Source: Erythrobacter sp. KY5 (lineage in GTDB: Bacteria; Pseudomonadota; Alphaproteobacteria; Sphingomonadales; Sphingomonadaceae). From it: 64,000 bases of DNA. This document shows positions 56,002 through 64,000 of this stretch, in pieces. The notes under the pieces are model-generated. The model had not been told where the DNA came from and ran no database searches. It worked only from the letters and a program-made list of their open reading frames with translations. Each line of letters begins with the position of its first letter. The first letter of the stretch is position 1. Location: positions 2,153,001-2,217,000 of the forward strand of contig NZ_CP021912.1 of assembly GCF_003264115.1 (NCBI RefSeq), read 5' to 3'. A program made the translations under genes and the position numbers.

Positions 56002-57405
56002 ATGGCAAGCCCAGTTGTCACCCGTTTTGCCCCGTCGCCTACAGGCTTCCTCCATATCGGCGGAGCTCGCACGGCGCTCTTCAACTGGCTCTTCGCCCGC
56101 CATCACGGCGGAAAGGCGCTGTTGCGCATCGAGGATACGGACAAGAAGCGCTCCACGCAGGAAGCGATCGACGCGATCCTGGATGGATTGGACTGGCTCG
56201 GCCTCGACTATGACGAAGCGCCCACATTCCAGTCGCAGCGCGCGGACAGGCACGCAGAAGTTGCGCACAAGCTTCTTGAGGCAGGTCATGCTTACAAGTG
56301 CTTCGCCACTCCTGAAGAACTGGAAGCCATGCGGGCAGACCAGCGCGCCAACAAGCAGCCGATGCGGTATGATGGCCGCTGGCGTGACCGTGATCCATCG
56401 GAAGCGCCCGACGGCGCTCCTTATGCCGTCCGACTTAAAACGCCGCTCGAAGGAGAGGCGACCATCGAAGACAAGGTCCAGGGCACGGTTTCAGTGCGCA
56501 ATGAGGAACTAGACGACTACATCATCCTGCGCGCGGACGGGACACCGACCTACATGCTTGCAGCGGTGGTGGACGATCACGACATGGGGGTCACGCACGT
56601 TATTCGCGGCGACGATCACCTCAACAACGCCTTTCGCCAATTGCCGATCTACCGGGCGATGGACGAAATTGAGGGGGGATGGCCCGATCCGATCTACGCC
56701 CACGTGCCACTGATCCACGGCTCGGACGGGGCGAAACTGTCCAAGCGACACGGCGCTCTTGGGGCAGAAACCTATCGCGACGAATTCGGCATCCTGCCCG
56801 AGGCGCTGTTCAACTACTTGCTGCGCCTTGGCTGGGGTCACGGCGACCGCGAAGAGATCACCCGCGAAGAGGCTGTCGAACTGTTCGACCTCGCCGGTGT
56901 GGGTAAGAGCCCGTCGCGTTTCGACATGAAGAAGCTCGAAAATCTGAACGGGCATTATATTCGCGAGGCTGACGATGCGCGCCTCGCCGGTCTGGTCGCA
57001 TCCAGAATCGGCGAAAATGCGGATGTAGCGATCCTGACCAAGGCTATGCCTGTGCTCAAAACGCGTGCCAAGAATATCGATGAACTCGTTGAAGGCGCAG
57101 GATTTCTCTTTGCGAAGCGACCGCTGGAAATGACGGAAAAGGCAGCCAAGCTGCTCGATGAGGAGGGCCGCGCGAGACTTGCACTGGTTTCAACGGCGCT
57201 TGCAAAGGAAAATAGCTGGACAATCGAAGCGCTCGAAGCCACTACCAAAGCGCTTGCAGAGGAACAGGAATTGGGGCTCGGCAAGCTGGCGCAGCCTATG
57301 CGCGCCGCACTGACCGGGACGACGACGTCGCCCGGTATTTTCGATGTTCTGGTCCTGTTGGGACGGGAAGAATCCCTGGCACGGATCGACGCGCAGGCTT
57401 CTTGA
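56002..57405 (+). CDS. gltX: Glutamate--tRNA ligase
   Basis: Class I aminoacyl-tRNA synthetase, 467 residues. HIGH-type motif in [15 protein letters not shown] (residues 9-23) and KMSKS-type motif in [12 protein letters not shown]; the C-terminal helical domain binds the anticodon. ATG 56002 lies 11 bases after AGGA; an ATG at 55981 would add seven residues. The long frame open to 55597 runs antisense through comEC and is not used. gltA follows after 45 bases. Confidence 0.96.
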   Translation: MASPVVTRFAPSPTGFLHIGGARTALFNWLFARHHGGKALLRIEDTDKKRSTQEAIDAILDGLDWLGLDYDEAPTFQSQRADRHAEVAHKLLEAGHAYKCFATPEELEAMRADQRANKQPMRYDGRWRDRDPSEAPDGAPYAVRLKTPLEGEATIEDKVQGTVSVRNEELDDYIILRADGTPTYMLAAVVDDHDMGVTHVIRGDDHLNNAFRQLPIYRAMDEIEGGWPDPIYAHVPLIHGSDGAKLSKRHGALGAETYRDEFGILPEALFNYLLRLGWGHGDREEITREEAVELFDLAGVGKSPSRFDMKKLENLNGHYIREADDARLAGLVASRIGENADVAILTKAMPVLKTRAKNIDELVEGAGFLFAKRPLEMTEKAAKLLDEEGRARLALVSTALAKENSWTIEALEATTKALAEEQELGLGKLAQPMRAALTGTTTSPGIFDVLVLLGREESLARIDAQAS

Positions 57406-57450
57406 AGTCTGGGCGATCACGCTGAAAAGAATTACGGCAGGAGACTTAAC

Positions 57451-58737
57451 TTGGCAGACAAGCAGGCGAAACTCGAACTGGGTGGGCAAACTTACGAGTT
57501 TCCCGTGCTCGAAGGCAGCACCGGCCCGGATGTGGTCGATATACGTAAGCTGTATGGATCGACCGGCGCCTTCACTTTCGACCCCGGCTACAAGTCGACC
57601 GCGAGCTGCGAAAGCGCGCTGACCTATATCGACGGCCAGGAAGGCGTCCTGCTTCACCGCGGCTACCCGATCGGGCAGCTGGCTGAACATTCGAGCTTCA
57701 TGGAAACCGCTTACCTGCTTCTCAATGGCGAACTGCCAAGCCAGCAGGAGTACGAGGACTTCAACTACACGATCACGCGGCACACCATGCTGCACGATCA
57801 ACTGAACACGTTCTACCAGGGCTTCCGCCGCGATGCGCACCCGATGGCGATCATGTGCGGCGTTGTAGGTGCTCTGTCGGCATTCTATCACGACAGCACT
57901 GACATCTCGGACCCTGAGCACCGCAAGATCAGCTCGCACCGATTGATTGCGAAGATGCCAACCATCGCAGCGATGGCGTACAAGTACTCGGTCGGTCAGC
58001 CTTTCATGCAGCCCAAGAACGACCTAAGCTACACGGGCAACTTCCTGCGCATGACCTTCGGCGTTCCGGCTGAAGAATACGAAGTCATTCCGGCGGTAGA
58101 AAAGGCAATGGACCGGATCTTCATCCTCCACGCCGACCACGAACAGAACGCATCGACTTCGACCGTCCGTCTTGCCGGTTCTTCGGGTGCGAACCCGTTC
58201 GCCTGTATCGCAGCGGGCATCGCCTGCCTGTGGGGTCCGGCTCATGGCGGCGCAAACGAAGCGGCGCTCAACATGCTGCGCGAAATCGGCACGCCTGATC
58301 GCATTCCGCACTATATCGAGCGCGCCAAGGACAAGAACGACCCGTTCCGCCTGATGGGCTTTGGTCACCGCGTCTACAAGAACTACGACCCGCGTGCGAC
58401 GGTTATGCAGTCGACCGTGCGCGAAGTTTTCGATGCACTGAACGTCAAGGATCCGGTGTTCGAAACCGCCCTTCAGCTCGAAGAAATCGCTCTCAGCGAC
58501 CCGTATTTCAAGGAAAAGAAGCTGTTCCCGAACGTCGACTTTTATTCGGGCATCATTCTTTCGGCGATCGGTTTCCCGACCACGATGTTCACCGCTCTCT
58601 TTGCTCTTGCACGCACCGTTGGCTGGGTCGCGCAGTGGAACGAGATGATCTCCGATCCAGCACAGGTCATCGGTCGCCCTCGCCAGCTCTATACTGGCCC
58701 GGTTGAGCGCGACTATGTGCCGCTGAGCGAGCGCTAA
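57451..58737 (+). CDS. gltA: Citrate synthase
   Basis: First enzyme of the TCA cycle. The 428-residue type II-like enzyme starts at TTG 57451 with GCAGGAGA upstream. It has catalytic His in [13 protein letters not shown], His in [13 protein letters not shown] and Asp in [10 protein letters not shown], and the N-terminal beta region ([27 protein letters not shown]) of the NADH-sensitive hexameric group. A strong terminator follows. Confidence 0.97.
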   Translation: MADKQAKLELGGQTYEFPVLEGSTGPDVVDIRKLYGSTGAFTFDPGYKSTASCESALTYIDGQEGVLLHRGYPIGQLAEHSSFMETAYLLLNGELPSQQEYEDFNYTITRHTMLHDQLNTFYQGFRRDAHPMAIMCGVVGALSAFYHDSTDISDPEHRKISSHRLIAKMPTIAAMAYKYSVGQPFMQPKNDLSYTGNFLRMTFGVPAEEYEVIPAVEKAMDRIFILHADHEQNASTSTVRLAGSSGANPFACIAAGIACLWGPAHGGANEAALNMLREIGTPDRIPHYIERAKDKNDPFRLMGFGHRVYKNYDPRATVMQSTVREVFDALNVKDPVFETALQLEEIALSDPYFKEKKLFPNVDFYSGIILSAIGFPTTMFTALFALARTVGWVAQWNEMISDPAQVIGRPRQLYTGPVERDYVPLSER

Positions 58738-58769
58738 GGCTAGCGCAAAGAAGCGCGAAGAACTTGACG

Positions 58770-58801
58770 AAAGGCCTGCCCTTAACCGGACGGGCCTTTT
58801 T
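58770..58801 (+). terminator. Intrinsic terminator of gltA
   Basis: AAAGGCC (58770-58776) pairs with GGCCTTT (58793-58799) around a GC-rich centre and is followed by a T run. It lies between convergent gltA and the histidine-kinase-like gene. Confidence 0.85.
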
Positions 58802-58802
58802 G

Positions 58803-60224
58803 TTAGGAATTTGAACTATCCGCAGCGGCCAGCGTCAGCTTGAACTGCGCGCCGGCGATCGCTTCGCCCTCATCAGGCTGAACGATTTCGAGATCGCCTC
58901 CCATCGCAAGAGCAAGCTTGCGCGAGATATAAAGCCCGAGGCCCGAGCCGGTGTCGTTCCCGCCATCGCTGTCGCGGCCAAGCCGTTCGAACTTGTCGAA
59001 GATTTTCTCGGCCTGCCCGGCATCGACGCCCGGCCCCTCGTCGCTCACGCTCGCGCTCACCAGGCCTTCGCCTTCGATTTGCGCGGTTACCGTGACGGTG
59101 CTCCCCTCGGGAGAGTAAGCGATGGCGTTGCCGATGAGGTTGATGAATATCTGGAGCACCCGGCGGAATTCGGCAGTCGCAATGACCGGATCGTCACTCT
59201 CTTCAATTACGAAGTCGATCTTGCGATCGCGCGCACGCACGCCGAGAATTCCCGTCGCCCGTCGGGCAACGTCGGCAAGGTCCACCCGCTCGCTGGCAGT
59301 TGAGAAGCCGGGAGCCTCAACCACCTCAAGATCGGCGAGGTCATCGAGCATGCCTGACAAGTGTTGACCCGCAGCCGCGATGTTGCCTGCATATTCGCTG
59401 TACTCGTCCCGCAAAGGCCCGGCGAGCCGTGTACGGATGGTTTCAGCATTCGCGATGATGCGCGCGATGGGTTGGCGCAGGACCGGCGTGAGCGCGCTGC
59501 CGATGATGCGTGAATGAGCGCCTCCAACCTGTGCCGGCTCCGTCCCCTTGCCCTCTGCAGGAAGCGGCTCATTCGACAGCAACAGCAATTCAAACCCGCG
59601 CGGCGCCGCGCCATTGGGGCCCAAGGGGATTAACCTGACGCGCCAGTTGCGAGAGGAGCCGGGTATCGTGGCGCTAGCCCCGTCGAGCAGACGCCAATGA
59701 AGCGGCTGTTGGTGGGAAATGCCCTGCAATTCAACGTAATCGGACCACGCGCAGCCCGGCTGCGCTTCGATCGCATCAATGAAGCTGACCGCGTCAGGGA
59801 CGCAGACGCTGACCAACTGGACCTGTTGACGCGCATCGAGGCGCGCACGCACCTCGGCGGTCGCACGGTCGACTTCGTCAATCCGTTGCGCATCCTCATG
59901 CGAGGTCGTCTCACTGTGCACGGCGCGATGCCAGTTTTCGACAATAACCTCGCATCCGCCAATTTCGTCATCGTCGATGGGCTGAATACGGGCAAATCCG
60001 CTGACAAGCTCCTCGCCATCGAAGGCGCTGAATTCTCGCGCTATGCGAAGTCCCAGCCCTCTCGCGCGGCGCACGAGTGCCAGCAGCTCTGGAATGGCGA
60101 GCGTGCCCGGCAGAGTGCCGCCGCAGGCCTCATGGAGTTCGGCAAGCGGCTCATCGGCGGACAGAAGTCTGTCACTCGCATCGGTCAACCCGCGGGCTGC
60201 TGCTATGGATTGCTGCCGGTTCAC
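58803..60224 (-). CDS. Histidine-kinase-like protein lacking the phospho-acceptor histidine
   Basis: The 473-residue soluble protein has a PAS-like middle section and an intact HATPase domain: N-box INLIGNAIAYSPEGS (Asn366), G1 DEGPGVD, F-box FDKFERLG and G2 GSGLGLYISRKLA. In the dimerisation helix the usual S-H-E-L-R-T-P is replaced by T-P-V-L-R-Q-P, so Pro247 stands where the phosphorylated His should be. No other His lies in that helix. No membrane segment. Its start overlaps the stop of the upstream gene (ATGA), so both are cotranslated. It may be a non-autophosphorylating regulator, comparable in principle to DivL. Confidence 0.85.
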   Translation of the reverse strand: MNRQQSIAAARGLTDASDRLLSADEPLAELHEACGGTLPGTLAIPELLALVRRARGLGLRIAREFSAFDGEELVSGFARIQPIDDDEIGGCEVIVENWHRAVHSETTSHEDAQRIDEVDRATAEVRARLDARQQVQLVSVCVPDAVSFIDAIEAQPGCAWSDYVELQGISHQQPLHWRLLDGASATIPGSSRNWRVRLIPLGPNGAAPRGFELLLLSNEPLPAEGKGTEPAQVGGAHSRIIGSALTPVLRQPIARIIANAETIRTRLAGPLRDEYSEYAGNIAAAGQHLSGMLDDLADLEVVEAPGFSTASERVDLADVARRATGILGVRARDRKIDFVIEESDDPVIATAEFRRVLQIFINLIGNAIAYSPEGSTVTVTAQIEGEGLVSASVSDEGPGVDAGQAEKIFDKFERLGRDSDGGNDTGSGLGLYISRKLALAMGGDLEIVQPDEGEAIAGAQFKLTLAAADSSNS

Positions 60225-61159
60225 GCCAGCCCACCATTCGAGGCATTGAGCATGTCAAGCGCGACTTCGGGCGGCATTGAACCAAGTCCATCAGGCGGCG
60301 ACTGGCTTTGATCGAGCAGCCCGAATTGCGCTTCGATATCTTCCGCATCCAGCCCCGCCGCACGCAAGCTGATTGCCAGTCGCGCCGATTGGCGATCATG
60401 GCAGGAAAAAATCGCGCGATCTCGGCTTTGCGAGGTGAGTGCGGCGAGCGAGCTGGTGAACAGGGCCAGGCCGGCATGTTCAAGGTTAAGCCCGGCAATC
60501 GCGCCGCCGCGCATGCCAGCGGTCAGCCGGGCCAGCAGCCCAATGCGCGTTCCAGCTTCGTCATAGTTGGCCCGAAGCTGCTCGATTGCGCGGTCAAGCG
60601 GTGCAGGCTCGCGATCCTGCGCTGCCTCGCAAAAGCGCTCTAACACCGCAGAAAACAGGTCCGCAGGAAGTTCGCCAATCGGCAGTTCCATCCGCCTCTG
60701 CCCCAGGCTGAACCGCGATTGTGCAGCCATAGCGCTCATCGCAAGCTCTGCTGTTGCAGGATGATCCGAAGCAATCAGTTCCTGCACAAGCGGACTGAGA
60801 ACAGGATCAATTCCGAACCGCTCTTCCAAGCGATCAGCAAGATGCCCTTCCAGCGCTAGCGCATAAAGGTGGTCGATCAGGGCGCTGTCATCCGAAATAT
60901 CTTCGACAAGCTGGTCAATCGCAACATCGCTCGCGGTGGCGGGCGCACCGGCTTCAAGCAATTGGCGCGCAATGTCGCCGAGCATGCCGCGCAGCCGTGC
61001 CACGACCGCGTCGCTCACCAGCGATCCGCCGCCTGTATCGAGCATATGCGAAATGACCGGCGCAACCGAACGCAGCGCACGATCCTCGCGCTCAAGCTCA
61101 TCTTTCAAGATGGCTTCCACATAGGTGGTTTCAGTCCGGTCCATTGCCATTTCGCCCAT
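60221..61159 (-). CDS. Helical protein of unknown function, cotranslated with the kinase-like gene
   Basis: The 312-residue, mostly helical, acidic protein resembles DUF2336-type proteins in its HEAT-like helix pairs (for example SPLVQELIASDHPATAELAMSAMAAQSRF), but I cannot assign a family with certainty. No signal peptide or membrane helix. ATG 61159 is first of three close starts (61150 and 61144 are the others). Its stop overlaps the kinase-like gene, suggesting a joint complex. A near-consensus CtrA-type box lies 25-45 bases upstream. Confidence 0.7.
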   Translation of the reverse strand: MGEMAMDRTETTYVEAILKDELEREDRALRSVAPVISHMLDTGGGSLVSDAVVARLRGMLGDIARQLLEAGAPATASDVAIDQLVEDISDDSALIDHLYALALEGHLADRLEERFGIDPVLSPLVQELIASDHPATAELAMSAMAAQSRFSLGQRRMELPIGELPADLFSAVLERFCEAAQDREPAPLDRAIEQLRANYDEAGTRIGLLARLTAGMRGGAIAGLNLEHAGLALFTSSLAALTSQSRDRAIFSCHDRQSARLAISLRAAGLDAEDIEAQFGLLDQSQSPPDGLGSMPPEVALDMLNASNGGLA

Positions 61160-61182
61160 CCGGCACCCGATACAGCGCCTAT

Positions 61183-61199
61183 GGTTAAAGCCCGGTTAG
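61183..61199 (-). promoter_or_regulatory. Possible CtrA-binding site
   Basis: On the minus strand CTAACC-N5-TTAACC lies between the nucleotidyltransferase-like stop (61201) and the start at 61159. It differs from the CtrA consensus TTAA-N7-TTAA by one base and matches the flanking C residues. Such sites also occur by chance. Confidence 0.4.
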
Positions 61200-61200
61200 C

Positions 61201-62409
61201 TCAATATGCCTGCTCGCGCAGCATCAATTGCACAGTTGCGCCAAGAGCGAACACTGCCAACGCCTCGGGAAGCACTCCGAACACTGCTGCCAGTGCAAAA
61301 ATCGCCATGTGGACCGCGCGATCACGCCAGATGGCCGTACCGGCACTTAACTGACTGTTCGCGCACCCTTTCCCGACGGTCCGAGATAGCAATATCGCTA
61401 GCAATGCCAGCGATATGAGAGGCAGTGAGGTGCTTACCATGCTCAGCGCCAGAACGAGCGCAGCGGTGCACAGAAGGTCCGTGGCCAGCACCAGTGCGCG
61501 CTCAATCTGCACATTCGCTCTTCGCGACCAAAGCGCCGAACGCATTCGCGCCCACGAACCGCTCAATTGCCCCGCGAATGCGCCAAGCGCCGCAACACCC
61601 AGCCCCCACATCCCCTGCCCAAGCGCTGACAAGGCGACGCCCGCGCTAAGCAATACGATGGATGCAACCGCGCTCCTCTCGGCACCTTTATCCAGCCAGC
61701 GCGGCGCTGTTTCGCGCACAATTGCATCGGCAACGGCCTGCAATGGCGCGCTTAGCGGCGCAGCGGGGGCGTTTGCAGTAATCAAATCCTGTTCACGCTC
61801 TTCCAGTGCAGCCTGCGATGTCGCGAGCAACCAGCGGCCCGCTTCCAGGCTATCAGAGGAAAGAGCGTGGCATTTGGTCCGGGCCTGCAAGGCTAGCCTC
61901 AGCAAGAGTGACATCGCGTCCCCATCTTGCGGCAGATCGGCAAGCTCCTGAACCTTGCCGGCCTTCATGACAGCAATCCCGGCCCAGTGCCTATCCCGGT
62001 CGATGCGCTCAAAATCTTCGGGGAAGGATTCGGCCAATTCGTGGCCTGCCGCGATCGTCCATATGCCCCTTCGCAGTTCGCCTTCATCCGGCATGAGAGC
62101 GTGCACGGCTTCCCGATCTGGCACCAGCCCATCAGCGATAAGGACCAGTTCGTCATTGGCCCGCATAATGCCTGTCAGGTGGATGTTGCCGCGCACGGCG
62201 TGAAACTCACGCCCCTCGCTCTCGACCCATTTCTGCTGAGCGAGCACTTCATCGGCTGGCCCCTCGCAAATGCACACGACCCGCTCGCAACCCAGCTCGC
62301 GCGCGAGTTCGATCTGCCAAGCCAGAACGCTTCGACCGCCAAGCATTAACTCAGCGCGTAGATTGCCTGACGGGGTACGTTTGATCGCGGCGACAAGAGC
62401 GGTGCGCAA
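61201..62409 (-). CDS. Nucleotidyltransferase-like protein fused to a membrane domain
   Basis: The 402-residue protein has an N-terminal half (about residues 1-220) resembling an NTP-transferase fold: ALVAAIKRTPSGN, then AELMLGGRSVLAWQIELARELGCERVV and ELVLIADGLVPD. The C-terminal half has about five hydrophobic segments. The arrangement recalls archaeal-type inositol-phosphate cytidylyltransferase/CDP-alcohol transferase fusions. However, the glycine-rich nucleotide loop is degenerate and the CDP-alcohol motif (DG-x2-AR-x8-G-x3-D-x3-D) is absent. I therefore name no reaction. Confidence 0.65.
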   Translation of the reverse strand: MRTALVAAIKRTPSGNLRAELMLGGRSVLAWQIELARELGCERVVCICEGPADEVLAQQKWVESEGREFHAVRGNIHLTGIMRANDELVLIADGLVPDREAVHALMPDEGELRRGIWTIAAGHELAESFPEDFERIDRDRHWAGIAVMKAGKVQELADLPQDGDAMSLLLRLALQARTKCHALSSDSLEAGRWLLATSQAALEEREQDLITANAPAAPLSAPLQAVADAIVRETAPRWLDKGAERSAVASIVLLSAGVALSALGQGMWGLGVAALGAFAGQLSGSWARMRSALWSRRANVQIERALVLATDLLCTAALVLALSMVSTSLPLISLALLAILLSRTVGKGCANSQLSAGTAIWRDRAVHMAIFALAAVFGVLPEALAVFALGATVQLMLREQAY

Positions 62410-62531
62410 ATCGGGTCTTTCCAGTTGAGAGCGTTGACGACGCTAGGCGTCGCAAACGGCGATCTTCAAGCGGCGTTCGCCGGCAAACCCCATCATTTTG
62501 CGGTGAGTGGCAGCTAAAACCGCCCGCGCCG

Positions 62532-62849
62532 TTACTGGAACCCTGCGCCCCGGCCATCGAAGCGGTCCAGAACCGTCTCGATCTGGCGAATGGCCGCAGG
62601 CTCACCCGGCGCGCATGACAGCGCGTTTTCGGCAGCGAGCAACAATTCCTCGGCGTGGAAGCTGGCGGCCAGGCCCTTGAGTCGCATCGCGGCGACATTC
62701 CAGTTGCCATCGCAGCGTGAGCGTTTGAGCAGATCGAGCTGCTTGTGCGCGCTCTCCACGAATGCAGAACGCAACTCGCCGAGCAGCGCCGGATCATCTC
62801 CGGCAGCCGCAGCTAATGTCGCATCAAGGGCTCCGCTTTCATAGGCCAT
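62532..62849 (-). CDS. Hpt-like protein lacking the phospho-histidine
   Basis: The 105-residue four-helix protein resembles histidine phosphotransfer domains. The central helix reads AAMRLKGLAASFHAEEL, where H-x-L-K-G would be expected: Arg56 stands at the phosphorylated His position. The neighbouring Lys58-Gly59 are kept. His65 is two turns further and not at the canonical place. It is divergent from the coiled-coil membrane protein. Whether it binds a receiver domain without phosphotransfer is open. Confidence 0.75.
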   Translation of the reverse strand: MAYESGALDATLAAAAGDDPALLGELRSAFVESAHKQLDLLKRSRCDGNWNVAAMRLKGLAASFHAEELLLAAENALSCAPGEPAAIRQIETVLDRFDGRGAGFQ

Positions 62850-62874
62850 GCGTGGGACTCATAAGCACTTGGAG

Positions 62875-62889
62875 TTAATGCGGGGTTTA
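62875..62889 (+). promoter_or_regulatory. Possible CtrA-like half-matching site
   Basis: TTAA-N7-TTTA in the gap between the divergent Hpt-like and coiled-coil genes, one base off the CtrA consensus core. It overlaps the alternative ATG 62878. Weak evidence on its own. Confidence 0.25.
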
Positions 62890-62919
62890 TCCCAGCCCCG
62901 GCTGTGGTATCTTCATCGA

Positions 62920-64000
62920 ATGTCAGGCGGACACCATATCCGGGCTGTGGGCCCCAACGCCGCGCAAGATGCGCAATCCGAAACCGAATCGGCAGCTTCG
63001 ATGCCTGCCGACGATGCCGCAAGCGATGCGGAACTCGACCTTTCGGAATACACAGAGGAATATGCCGATGAGGCAGCCTTTGAAGATGACACCTATGTAA
63101 CCGCGTCGCGTTTCGGATGGGTCACCCCTGCACTGGCCTTCAGCGTGGTCGCAATATGGACCGGGCTATATGTCTGGGCGATGCAGGATCAGCTGCTGAA
63201 TGCGGCCAGTGCACCGCCTGCTCAATGGACACGGTGGATCATAGACTGGTCGGTGCCCGTCTTGCTCGTTTGCGTGGTGTGGCTTCTGACCATGCGTCAT
63301 TCGCGCGCTGAAGCGAGGCGCTTTGCCGAAACCGCCGCGCTCCTTTCCCAAGAAAGTCGTGAACTTGAAGATCGGCTGACCGTGGTGAACCGCGAGCTCA
63401 GCCTTGCTCGTGAGTTTCTCGGTGCGCAATCGCGCGAACTGGAATCGCTCGGCCGGATCGCGAGTGAAAAGCTTTCGACTCACGCCGCCGAACTCCAATC
63501 GCTCATCAAATCAAACGGCGCTCAGGTCGATGCGATCGGCAGCGCGAGTGAAACGGCGCTCGGCAATATGAACCGGCTTCGCGACGATCTTCCGGTCGTT
63601 GCCAATTCTGCCCGAGATGTGACGAACCAGGTGGGCGCTGCCGGACGCACTGCACAAGAACAGCTGGACAAGCTGGTCACCGGATTCGAACGCCTCAACC
63701 AGTTTGGCAAGGCTAGCGAAAACCAGGTGAGCGCTCTCAACAATCGAGTGGGTAAAATTCTCGCCAGCTTCGGGTCACAGATCGCCGCGGTCGAAGACAC
63801 CGTCGGCAAACGGTTGGAAGCGGTCAAAACCATGGCTGCCGACTATCGCACGCAGGTTCAAGCCGCCGAGGAGCAAGCCATTGCGGCTATCGGCCAACGC
63901 ATCAGCTCGCTGGAAAGCGAAACTGAAGCAGTCTCGATCAAGCTGCGCGATGCTGAAACAGGCGCGCTTAACCAGTTGCTTGCCTCGAAGAAGCGCTTCG
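62920..64000 (+). CDS. Membrane-anchored coiled-coil protein (partial, runs off the window)
   Basis: Open from ATG 62920 to the window end, 360 codons, no stop. An acidic N-terminal tail (DLSEYTEEYADEAAFEDD) is followed by two hydrophobic segments (VTPALAFSVVAIWTGLYVWA and WSVPVLLVCVVWLLTM). A long helical part with heptad-like periodicity follows (SRELEDRLTVVNRELSLA, NQVGAAGRTAQEQLDKLV, EQAIAAIGQRISSLESE), resembling chemoreceptor-type or apolipoprotein-like helices without a recognisable signalling tip so far. An in-frame ATG at 62878 would add 14 residues. Role unknown; it may scaffold the adjacent signalling-like proteins. Confidence 0.8.
   Translation, partial: MSGGHHIRAVGPNAAQDAQSETESAASMPADDAASDAELDLSEYTEEYADEAAFEDDTYVTASRFGWVTPALAFSVVAIWTGLYVWAMQDQLLNAASAPPAQWTRWIIDWSVPVLLVCVVWLLTMRHSRAEARRFAETAALLSQESRELEDRLTVVNRELSLAREFLGAQSRELESLGRIASEKLSTHAAELQSLIKSNGAQVDAIGSASETALGNMNRLRDDLPVVANSARDVTNQVGAAGRTAQEQLDKLVTGFERLNQFGKASENQVSALNNRVGKILASFGSQIAAVEDTVGKRLEAVKTMAADYRTQVQAAEEQAIAAIGQRISSLESETEAVSIKLRDAETGALNQLLASKKRF

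Overview
The window reads as chromosomal DNA of an alphaproteobacterium of the order Sphingomonadales, most likely Erythrobacteraceae (Erythrobacter or a close relative). This rests on several points: high and even G+C; the neighbourhood ntrB-dusB-ispDF with a fused IspDF; the order ppiD-trpE..trpGDC-moaC-moeA-lexA-comEC-gltX-gltA; an alphaproteobacterial SOS box (GTTC-N7-GTTC) before lexA; and a sigma-EcfG-type general-stress promoter. It is almost fully coding. There are no insertion sequences, integrases, phage genes, CRISPR arrays or rRNA genes, and a single tRNA.

Layout. 1-5674: nitrogen sensor ntrB (cut by the window edge), dusB, ispDF, a secreted protein, a CinA C-terminal-domain protein, a RatA/COQ10-like protein and lipA. 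5715-9118: a lipoprotein, then a probable inorganic-carbon module (SbtA-type bicarbonate transporter, PII-like SbtB, beta-carbonic anhydrase) followed by a NYN-LOTUS protein. 9199-17901: a repeat-rich secreted protein, gyrA, a TauD-type dioxygenase with a hairpin over its ribosome site, a YhhN protein, trmFO, an EF-hand protein and a phytoene-synthase-like protein. 18119-21401: three tad pilus-type genes (a von Willebrand A protein and two TadE-like pseudopilins). 21440-28933: pdhB, pdhA, ftsB-like, an acyl-CoA dehydrogenase, an MscS channel with a sigma-EcfG promoter, a haloalkane dehalogenase and an MFS transporter. 29262-36883: three large exported peptidases (S9, tricorn-like S41, S9). 36971-43000: tRNA-Arg(CCT), a DUF1178 protein, a nitrilase-family hydrolase, grxC, hsp20 behind a ROSE-type RNA thermometer, pyrG, secG and tpiA. 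43216-53656: ppiD and the trp operon (with a lipoprotein and a proline iminopeptidase inserted between trpE and trpG), moaC, moeA and lexA. 53650-58737: comEC, gltX, gltA. 58803-64000: a poorly known locus with a histidine-kinase-like protein, a helical protein, a nucleotidyltransferase-like membrane protein, an Hpt-like protein and a coiled-coil membrane protein that runs off the end.

The most interesting part is the last locus. Both phosphorelay-like proteins have lost the histidine that should carry the phosphate (Pro in the kinase, Arg in the Hpt protein), while the kinase keeps its ATP-binding boxes. Near-consensus CtrA-type boxes lie in two of its intergenic gaps. Other points worth a second look are the ROSE thermometer, the tauD hairpin, the SbtA-SbtB-carbonic anhydrase module in an apparent heterotroph, paired calcium-loop motifs in a TadE-like protein, and the dehalogenase-transporter pair whose second gene has no ordinary start codon. 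All gene calls are from reading the sequence; no database was searched.
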